From positions 1 to 11,623 of the forward strand of contig JAFAUA010000158.1 of the NCBI GenBank assembly GCA_019243595.1: DNA of 11,623 bases. The letters run 5' to 3'. Below the pieces are notes generated by a model, which was given only the letters and a program-made list of their open reading frames with translations, made no database searches and had not been told where the DNA came from. Shown piece after piece: positions 6,411 to 11,623 of the stretch (positions are counted from its first letter, which is position 1; the number at the start of each line of letters is the position of its first letter). The translations under genes were made by a program, and so were the position numbers. This stretch comes from Acidimicrobiia bacterium (GTDB taxonomy: Bacteria > Actinomycetota > Acidimicrobiia > Acidimicrobiales > AC-14).

Positions 6411-7469
6411 GTGACCGACCCAGGGCTCGACGCCGTGGCCGGGATGTTCCGGGTGCTGGCGGAGTTCGACTTCGAGGGAGCGTCGCCGCTCTACCACCGC
6501 CTCGCCACCGCCGCGGCCGACGACCCCGAGGTCGTCGCTCTCCTGCTGCCGGCCGCGCCCCGCGACCGGATGCCTCACCTGTTGTTCGCGGCCGTGCAGT
6601 ACCTCCTCGGCCGGGACGGCGTCGGCATGCTCGATGCTTTCAGCTCCGCGCCCTACGAGACGTTCCGGACGTGGTGTCTCGACCATCGCCAGGAGCTCGA
6701 GTCGCTCACTTCCACACGCGTCAACCAGACCAACGAGGTCGGGCGCTGTGCGGCGTCGTTGCCGACGCTCGCCACTGTCGCCGCCTGGACCCGATCGCCG
6801 TTGGCGATCGTCGAGGTCGGCACCAGCGCCGGGTTGAACCTCCTGCTCGACCGGTATCGGTACGTCTTCGGTCCCGGTCACGAGATGGGCCCGACCGAGT
6901 CCGGCGTCGTGTTGCAGCCCCGCATCGAAGGCGCGGCGCCGCCACCGATGGCAATGCCGGAGATCGTCTTCCGGATGGGGCTCGACCGTCAGCCCGAAGA
7001 CGTCGCCGACGACGACGCCATGCGCTGGCTGCGGGCGTGCATCTGGCCGGAGCAGCACTGGCGGGCCGAATTGTTCGACCGGGCGGTCGACGCGGCGCGC
7101 CGCGACCCGCCAACGATCGTCCGCGGAGACGTACTCGAGACCTTGGGCGATGTCGTGGGCCAGGCGCCACCCGACGCCGCCCTGTGCATTCTCCACACGG
7201 CGTTCATCAACTATCTCCCCGAGCCCGACCGGTTCGTCGACCTGCTCTCACAGCTGGGCGCGGAACGACCACTGTGGTGGGTCTCGGGCGAACCGCCGGG
7301 ACTCGTGCCGGGCATGACCTCAACCGCCCCGGCACCGGCGCGCAGCGGCGGCATCCACTTTCTCTACGGTGCTCAACCGGTCGGCCAAACGGCGCACGAG
7401 CCCGCCGTGCTGGCCCGCTCCGGCACGCACGGCGCATGGCTCGAGTGGCTGGGCGACCCGTCGGACTAA
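6411..7469 (+). CDS. DUF2332 family protein
   Basis: This encodes 352 residues from GTG 6411. The same frame is open for about 2 kb upstream, but that part is antisense to the helicase. GTG 6411 gives the N-terminus expected of the family (TDPGLDAVAGMFRVLAEFDF) and the usual length of about 330-350. Family hallmarks visible are HLLFAAVQYLL (56-66), TNEVGRCAASLPTL (107-120) and VEVGTSAGLNLLLDRYRY (134-151). The last resembles motif I of Rossmann-fold SAM methyltransferases (acidic residue followed by a Gly loop), and the GDVLETL and later hydrophobic strand segments would fit such a fold, but no function is established for DUF2332. There is no signal peptide or membrane segment, so it is cytoplasmic. 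No ribosome site is apparent before the GTG, so the transcript may be leaderless. Divergent from uvrD and 39 bases ahead of the Asp-box protein gene. Confidence 0.9.
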   Translation: MTDPGLDAVAGMFRVLAEFDFEGASPLYHRLATAAADDPEVVALLLPAAPRDRMPHLLFAAVQYLLGRDGVGMLDAFSSAPYETFRTWCLDHRQELESLTSTRVNQTNEVGRCAASLPTLATVAAWTRSPLAIVEVGTSAGLNLLLDRYRYVFGPGHEMGPTESGVVLQPRIEGAAPPPMAMPEIVFRMGLDRQPEDVADDDAMRWLRACIWPEQHWRAELFDRAVDAARRDPPTIVRGDVLETLGDVVGQAPPDAALCILHTAFINYLPEPDRFVDLLSQLGAERPLWWVSGEPPGLVPGMTSTAPAPARSGGIHFLYGAQPVGQTAHEPAVLARSGTHGAWLEWLGDPSD

Positions 7470-7508
7470 GCAGGCCATCGTGGCGGCGGTGACGAACCAC
7501 ATCAGGGC

Positions 7509-9290
7509 ATGCGTGGGTTTCGCGGGCTGAGCGTCGTTCTCGCGCTGGCGCTGGGGCTGCTGGCCACCCTGCCGCCGGCGACGTCGGCTGCCGCCGCGTC
7601 GGCCGATCCGGGCTGTCAGGGCCTGGCCGCGCCGGTCGCTCACCGCGCCGGCGGGCAGACCCTCGCGCCGCCGCCCGGCGGCGCGCCTCAGGCATGTGGC
7701 GTCGGCACCGGCTTTCCGGCCGCCGAGAGCCACATCGTGGCCATGAACGACGGCGCCATCGTGTTCACGCCGGCGGTGCTCCCGTCGGGCACGATCGGCA
7801 CCGGCGAGCCCGCGCCGATTGATCCCGATACCCAGGGCAACGCCAGCCCGGCAGGGGTCGCCGTCACCACCGACAACGGCGCCCTCTGGGCGGCGGTGAA
7901 GCCTTTCGACACGACGTGGAACCCCACCGACCATGGCGACTACGTCGACGCCGCCACCGGCCGGCTCTTCTTCGAGGACTACGGGCCGATCCCGCAGGAC
8001 CCGAAGTTCGGCGCCAACCAGGAAGGGCCGGCCCACATCATGTGGAGCGACGACCGCTCGACCTGGCACCACAGCGCGATCTCCAACCTCGTGCTCCCCG
8101 AGAACCCGCGGTTCACCGTCGCGAAGGCGCCCGCCGGCCAGCCGCAGCCCACGGGCTATCCGAACGTCGTCTACTTCTGCGCCAACACCAACGTGGGTTT
8201 CACGAGCCCGGCCATCCTCGGCCGCTTCTGTTACCGCTCTCTCGACGGCGGCAGCACGTGGGCCGTGGCCTCCCAGCTGTTCTCCGCGGTCGGCGCCAAG
8301 CACCCCGAGTGCGGGTTGAGCGGCGAGACGTTCACGGCGATCGACGGTTATTACCCCGAACCCACGAGTGACGGGGACCTCTACGTTCTCGTGAACTGTG
8401 GCGGCAAGACGTACCTCGCTCGCAGCACCGACGAAGGGTCGACCTTCCCGATCGTACACACGGCGTCGGGGCCCCTGACCGTCGCTGCGCCTCCCGATTC
8501 GGTCACCGCCCTCGGGAGCGGGCCGCAGTTCCGCATCGGCGCCGACGACACCTTCTATCTGATGACCCCAACAGTGTCGGGCGGCCAGATCCGCAAGATC
8601 CTCGTGCGGACCTCATCGGATCGGGGCCTCACGTGGAGTGCCCCGGTCGACGTCACCGCGCCCGGCGTCGCCTCCATCCTGCGCTGGAACGTGACCGAGC
8701 GGGGGACAGAGTTGGCCTTCGCCTATCTGGGCCAGAAGGCGGGTCAGAAGACATGGGACGCCTATGTGACGGCGACGCGCGATTTCTCGGCCCCCGGCGG
8801 CCCGGTCTTCTGGAGCGCCATCACCAACACGCAGCCGCTGCTCTACGGCGACGACATCATGGGTGCCGGCTACATCGCCCTCGGCCAGGGCGAGATCCAG
8901 GTGCCGTACCCGTTCCCCCTCGGCATCCAGAAGGTCGGTGTCGCCGCCGGGAACGACTTCATGGGCGTCACGATCGCTCCCGACAACAGCGTGTGGGGAA
9001 GCTTCAACCAGGACTGCGGGCCGACGCCCCAGTCGGCCGGGTGCGCCGCGACCCACGACCAGACCCGGGGCTTCGTTGGGCGCCTGGCCTGGTTGCCCGC
9101 CGCCCAAGCCGCGACCCCCGCAGCTGTTCGCCAGGGCGCCCCGAGTGCTTCCGTTGGCGCGAGACGCGCCTCTCTACCGGCTACTGGCGAGCGGAGCGCC
9201 TTGCCGCTCATCGGGCTCGGCGTCTGTGCGGCAGGGATGGCGGTGAGGAACCGACGCCGTCATCGTCACGCTCGCGGAACGACGACGTGA
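7509..9290 (+). CDS. Secreted sialidase-like Asp-box protein with LPATG sortase anchor
   Basis: This encodes 593 residues from ATG 7509, the only plausible start after the preceding in-frame stop. It has a signal peptide: MRGFRG, a hydrophobic core at 7-20, and probable cleavage near residue 27-31. Asp-box (BNR) repeats of the form S/T-x-D-x-G-x-T-W occur at 120-127 (TTDNGALW), 244-251 (SLDGGSTW), 306-313 (STDEGSTF) and 369-376 (SSDRGLTW), plus a degenerate copy at 180-186. These mark beta-propellers of the sialidase superfamily. I did not identify the catalytic arginine triad, so neuraminidase activity is unproven; a carbohydrate-binding or hydrolase propeller is all that can be claimed. The C-terminus has LPATG at 556-560, a hydrophobic segment, and an Arg/His-rich tail (NRRRHRHARG), the standard sortase sorting signal. 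The product should be linked to the cell wall. It follows DUF2332 by 39 bases and precedes the MarR gene by 42, so the three may share a transcript. Confidence 0.85.
   Translation: MRGFRGLSVVLALALGLLATLPPATSAAAASADPGCQGLAAPVAHRAGGQTLAPPPGGAPQACGVGTGFPAAESHIVAMNDGAIVFTPAVLPSGTIGTGEPAPIDPDTQGNASPAGVAVTTDNGALWAAVKPFDTTWNPTDHGDYVDAATGRLFFEDYGPIPQDPKFGANQEGPAHIMWSDDRSTWHHSAISNLVLPENPRFTVAKAPAGQPQPTGYPNVVYFCANTNVGFTSPAILGRFCYRSLDGGSTWAVASQLFSAVGAKHPECGLSGETFTAIDGYYPEPTSDGDLYVLVNCGGKTYLARSTDEGSTFPIVHTASGPLTVAAPPDSVTALGSGPQFRIGADDTFYLMTPTVSGGQIRKILVRTSSDRGLTWSAPVDVTAPGVASILRWNVTERGTELAFAYLGQKAGQKTWDAYVTATRDFSAPGGPVFWSAITNTQPLLYGDDIMGAGYIALGQGEIQVPYPFPLGIQKVGVAAGNDFMGVTIAPDNSVWGSFNQDCGPTPQSAGCAATHDQTRGFVGRLAWLPAAQAATPAAVRQGAPSASVGARRASLPATGERSALPLIGLGVCAAGMAVRNRRRHRHARGTTT
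9174..9188 (+). other. LPATG sortase recognition motif of the Asp-box protein
   Basis: Codons CTA CCG GCT ACT GGC encode LPATG, 33 residues before the stop. A hydrophobic stretch (LPLIGLGVCAAGMAV) and a basic tail follow, so all three parts of a sortase sorting signal are present. No sortase gene lies in the window. Confidence 0.8.
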
Positions 9291-9332
9291 GGTGGATCAT
9301 CGCCGTTCCTCCTGTCAGTAGTTTCTTGCCGC

Positions 9333-9749
9333 ATGGCGGCGCTCCACGACGCGGACTACCAGCGACTTCTTGAGTTCCGCGACGGGCTGCGCGTGTTTCT
9401 GCGCTGGAGCGAGGAGCAGGCGGCTGCCGTCGGCCTTACGCCCGCCCACCACCAGCTTCTGCTCGCGGTGCGCGGCCATTCGGGGCCGCAGGCGCCGACG
9501 GTGAGCGACGTGGCCGAGCACCTGCAGCTGCGGCGCCACAGCGTCGTGGGCCTGATCAACCGGGCCGAAGCGGCCGGGCTGCTCGAGCGCACTCCCGACG
9601 CCGCCGACCAGCGCGTCGTGCGCCTGCGCCTGACGCGCCTCGGCGCCCGCCGCCTCGAGCAGCTGTCGGCGCTGCACCTCGAGGAGCTGCGCCGGCTGGC
9701 GCCCAGGCTGCGGCCGGTGTGGGACGGCCTGGAGATTGGCTCCGACTAG
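9333..9749 (+). CDS. MarR family transcriptional regulator
   Basis: This encodes 138 residues from ATG 9333, a normal length for the family. The winged-helix core is clear: TPAHHQLLLAV (36-46), the helix-turn-helix VSDVAEHLQLRRHSVVGLINRAEAAGLL (57-84) and a wing with the MarR signature DQRVVRLRLT (92-101) followed by LGARRLEQL. Helices at both ends would form the dimer interface. MarR proteins are usually repressors released by small phenolic or other ligands; the ligand and target are unknown. It does not have the usual divergent partner: it lies 42 bases after the Asp-box gene on the same strand, and its TAG stop overlaps the stop of the convergent phosphoesterase. No palindromic operator was seen directly upstream. 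The ribosome site is weak. Confidence 0.92.
   Translation: MAALHDADYQRLLEFRDGLRVFLRWSEEQAAAVGLTPAHHQLLLAVRGHSGPQAPTVSDVAEHLQLRRHSVVGLINRAEAAGLLERTPDAADQRVVRLRLTRLGARRLEQLSALHLEELRRLAPRLRPVWDGLEIGSD
9746..9749. other. Shared CTAG stop of two convergent genes
   Basis: The palindrome CTAG supplies TAG to the MarR gene (9747-9749, plus strand) and TAG to the phosphoesterase gene (9746-9748, minus strand). The two coding regions therefore meet with a four-base overlap and no intergenic terminator; any terminator for either must lie inside the other gene. Confidence 0.9.
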
Positions 9750-11290
9750 CCCTCTCGATTGGTCAGGCCCGAGTCGTCGTTGCTGCTGATTGCTCGCCGC
9801 AGCGCGGCGGCGCCGGCCACGGCCGCCAGCCCGGCGGCGGTCACTGCCTCGCCTGGACCTCCGGTGGCTGGCGTGCTCCCGGCCCGGCTCCCGCGCGTCC
9901 CCCGCACGCTCGCTCCGTTGGCGTTCGACGACGGCGCCGAGCCCGACCCCGGCGCGTTCTGGGCGATCGGTGCCGGCGGGCGGGCGGCGACGCTCAAGGG
10001 GCCGCAGCGCACCGACGGCATAAAGGTGGGCCCCGGGATGGCCGGATGGTCCGTTCGCGGGGTCGAGAGGTCCAGCACCTCGGCCAGATTGCGGGCGTTC
10101 GCGTCGCGGCCGGCGAGCGGCGCCAGGCCCCATCGCCACTCGATCATCTTGAGAACGGACGTGTGCTCGTACGGGCCGTCGTGCACGATGCGGGCCGGCG
10201 CGAACGGCGAGATGACCACGCACGGGACCCGGAATCCCAACTGGCGGTAGTCGGGGTGTGGCCCCGAGTTCGGCGGGCGGGTCGTGGTATCCACGACCTT
10301 CGGTGGTACGACGTGGTCGTAGAAGCCGCCCCACTCGTCGTAGTTGATGACCATGACCGTGCGGGACCAGGCCGGACTCGAGCGCACCGCCTGATACACC
10401 TGGGCGAGGAACGACTCGCCAGCGCGGATGTCGCTGTGCGGGTGGTCGTCGGCAGAGGTGCCGTCGCCTTCGCCGCTTCCGATGATGTCGCCGGCGCTGG
10501 GCGGGACCTTCGACGGCGTGCCGACGTCGGCCCCGTTGAACGACGGGTCAATGAACGACACCTGCGGCAGAAGCCCCGCGGCGGCGTCGGCCAGGAACTC
10601 GGAGAACGGTCGCATGATCGACGCGTACTTGGTGCCCCAGAGGGCGAGGATGGGAAGGTCGTTGAAGTAGTAGTGGCCCTGCAGTCCGGCGCCGGCCAAC
10701 CGATCCCAGATCGTCGGCAGGCTCGAGATGGCGAGTGTGTTGACGTCCCGGTCGGTCGTTGCGGCGTGGGCGTAGATGCGGTTCGGATACGTCTCGGCGA
10801 GGATCGCCGCGAAGTACCGGTCGAGCGTCGTGTAGTTGCGCGCCAGCGCACCGAGGACGGGCACCGCGGTCTGGTCGTAGAAGCCGATCGGGAACGTGTC
10901 GTCCGCCCGTCGGTTGGCGGGCGTGCGCAGCCATCCGTCCGCCTTCCCGCCGTTGAGCTGCACGAGGCCGCCCTGCCACGAGTGGTCGGGGTCGCCGTAG
11001 CCGCAGCCTTGGTAGTCGGGCGCCAGGTTGTAGGTCGGGTACACGGTGCCCGCCGGGTTGGCGAACGCCAGACCCTCCTGGCGGCCGTCGGCGCCGGGCA
11101 GCCAGCCGAGGAAGTGGTCGAAGGAGCGGTTCTCCATCATCACGACGACCACGTGGTCGAACGGCGCGGCGGCCGGCGCCGCAAGCGCACGGGAGGCGGA
11201 TGCTGCCCAGGCGCGGGGCGGCCTGACGGCGGCTGCTGCTGCCGCGCCGAGGGCGCCGGCCAGGAAGCTGCGCCGGGAGAGTGTCGTCAC
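9746..11290 (-). CDS. Tat-exported phosphoesterase (phospholipase C / acid phosphatase family, PF04185)
   Basis: This encodes 514 residues from GTG 11290. The start yields a twin-arginine signal (SRRSFLAG, R6-R7) with an Ala-rich core and probable cleavage near AWA at residue 29. The family signature VVVVMMENRSFDHFLGW spans 47-63. By analogy with Francisella AcpA and mycobacterial PLC enzymes, metal or active-site candidates are E53-N54, H103 (DHSW), T178 or T179 as nucleophile (NRIYAHAATTD), H285 (PHSDIRAGE) and D318-E319 (YDEWGG). I matched these by eye, not by alignment. GLAPLAGRDANARNL closes the catalytic domain. A Pro/Ala/Ser linker follows, then TPATG (473-477), a hydrophobic segment and an RR-containing tail resembling a sortase signal with Thr in place of Leu. 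The enzyme would cleave phosphate esters or phospholipids outside the cell. Its start overlaps the stop of the upstream related gene (GTGA), indicating coupling. Confidence 0.9.
   Translation of the reverse strand: MTTLSRRSFLAGALGAAAAAAVRPPRAWAASASRALAAPAAAPFDHVVVVMMENRSFDHFLGWLPGADGRQEGLAFANPAGTVYPTYNLAPDYQGCGYGDPDHSWQGGLVQLNGGKADGWLRTPANRRADDTFPIGFYDQTAVPVLGALARNYTTLDRYFAAILAETYPNRIYAHAATTDRDVNTLAISSLPTIWDRLAGAGLQGHYYFNDLPILALWGTKYASIMRPFSEFLADAAAGLLPQVSFIDPSFNGADVGTPSKVPPSAGDIIGSGEGDGTSADDHPHSDIRAGESFLAQVYQAVRSSPAWSRTVMVINYDEWGGFYDHVVPPKVVDTTTRPPNSGPHPDYRQLGFRVPCVVISPFAPARIVHDGPYEHTSVLKMIEWRWGLAPLAGRDANARNLAEVLDLSTPRTDHPAIPGPTFMPSVRCGPLSVAARPPAPIAQNAPGSGSAPSSNANGASVRGTRGSRAGSTPATGGPGEAVTAAGLAAVAGAAALRRAISSNDDSGLTNREG
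9860..9874 (-). other. TPATG sorting-like motif of the phosphoesterase
   Basis: Residues 473-477 read TPATG, followed by GP, an Ala/Val/Leu-rich stretch (AVTAAGLAAVAGAAALRRA) and a 13-residue polar end. The layout is that of a sortase signal, but the first residue is Thr, the hydrophobic part is weak, and the tail after the two arginines is not basic. It may be a degenerate or non-functional anchor. Confidence 0.45.
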
Positions 11291-11623
11291 GATCGACGAG
11301 CCCGCCGTCGAACCACGATCGCTGCGGCAATGAGTCCGAGGGCGAGAGGTGCGGTCGATCGCCCGCCGGTTGCCGGCAGCCGTCCTCGAGCGCCCGCTGA
11401 CCGGGTGGCTGGCGTGGGGGCGGCCACTGGGGCCGCCGTGGGCGCCGCCGCACTGGCGGGCGCGGGCGCGACCCAGACGTCGCCGAGCACGGTGACGCCA
11501 GGGTCACCGTCATGAACGGTCTGCGCGGCCTGCGGGGTGGCGGCCTGGCTCTTCAGCGTGGGCAGCCCCCACGACGCCTCGAGCGTCCGCAAGAATCCGT
11601 AGTGGTCGCCGCTCCACTGCGAG
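11287..11623 (-). CDS. C-terminal fragment of a second PF04185-type phosphoesterase with LPATG anchor (5' partial)
   Basis: The minus-strand frame is open to the right edge; about 111 residues are visible, ending at TGA 11289-11287. A TTG at 11592 could be read as a start, but the sequence before it (SQWSGDHYGF) and after it (LRTLEASWGLPTL) matches the end of the PF04185 catalytic domain. The complete neighbour has EHTSVLKMIEWRWGLAPLAG at the same place. The gene therefore very probably starts outside the window and is a paralogue of the next gene. A Pro/Ala linker follows, then LPATG, a hydrophobic segment and a basic end (VVRRRARRS), a complete sortase signal. The stop overlaps the downstream GTG start (GTGA), so the two are likely one operon. 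Assignment of the missing part to the phosphoesterase domain is inference from about 30 residues. Confidence 0.75.
   Translation of the reverse strand, partial: SQWSGDHYGFLRTLEASWGLPTLKSQAATPQAAQTVHDGDPGVTVLGDVWVAPAPASAAAPTAAPVAAPTPATRSAGARGRLPATGGRSTAPLALGLIAAAIVVRRRARRS
11365..11379 (-). other. LPATG sortase recognition motif of the partial phosphoesterase
   Basis: Codons CTG CCG GCA ACC GGC encode LPATG, followed by GRST, a hydrophobic run (APLALGLIAAAIVV) and RRRARRS at the very end. This is the most canonical of the three sorting signals in the window. Confidence 0.85.

Noticed and set aside
7320..8459. Minus-strand open frame of 379 codons
   Set aside because: It lies opposite the end of DUF2332 and the Asp-box gene, whose signal peptide and repeats are clear.
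9719..11515. Plus-strand open frame of 598 codons opposite the phosphoesterases
   Set aside because: No domain, Arg/Val/Gly-rich, and it spans the end of one real gene, a complete gene and the start of another on the other strand.
11287..11592. A complete small 101-residue protein starting at TTG 11592
   Set aside because: The frame continues to the window edge and the residues on both sides of the TTG match the end of a PF04185 phosphoesterase, so a partial larger gene is more likely.
1..11623. CRISPR arrays, tRNA genes, insertion sequence ends, phage or defence genes
   Set aside because: Looked for regular direct repeats, cloverleaf ends with CCA, transposase motifs and known defence motifs; none was seen. 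The UvrD-like helicase has no nuclease or defence partner next to it.

Overview
This is a GC-rich window (roughly 70 percent GC by eye) with strongly biased codons, weak or absent Shine-Dalgarno sites, several GTG starts and start/stop overlaps of the GTGA type. Together with LPATG-type surface anchors, a DUF2332 protein and a Tat-exported phosphoesterase, it suggests a Gram-positive actinobacterium, possibly an Acidimicrobiia-like lineage. That placement is an inference; there is no rRNA or marker gene to fix it. I see no tRNA, rRNA, CRISPR array, transposase or phage gene, and no stretch over 300 bases lacks a gene.

Left part (1-1960): the 3' end of a secreted-type beta-helix protein with a C-terminal IPT/TIG domain runs off the left edge. 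It faces a small secreted PepSY-like protein with a Gly-Gly-Pro tail on the minus strand. A large two-tier hairpin separates the two convergent stop codons. The region upstream of the PepSY-like gene holds a 15-base palindrome and a short hairpin.

Middle part (1959-7469): a minus-strand run reads uvrD-like helicase, then a Baeyer-Villiger-type flavin monooxygenase, then a TauE/SafE permease. The last two overlap at ATGTGA and are probably translationally coupled. The helicase diverges, across only 45 bases, from a plus-strand DUF2332 gene.

Right part (6411-11623): the plus strand carries DUF2332, then a secreted Asp-box (sialidase-like) protein with an LPATG anchor, then a MarR regulator. 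Facing them on the minus strand are two tandem genes of the PF04185 phosphoesterase family. One is complete, with a Tat signal and a TPATG tail. The other is only a C-terminal fragment, with an LPATG anchor, entering from the right edge. The two overlap by GTGA, and the MarR and phosphoesterase genes share a CTAG palindrome as their stop codons.

The common theme is the cell surface: five of the ten genes encode products that look exported or wall-attached, three of them with sortase-like tails. Phosphate or glycan scavenging at the cell surface is a reasonable reading, but no pathway is proved. I found no clear evidence of a wholly new system. The most notable points are the cluster of sortase-like tails on unrelated enzymes, the tandem phosphoesterases, the coupled monooxygenase-permease pair, and the methyltransferase-like motif in the DUF2332 protein.
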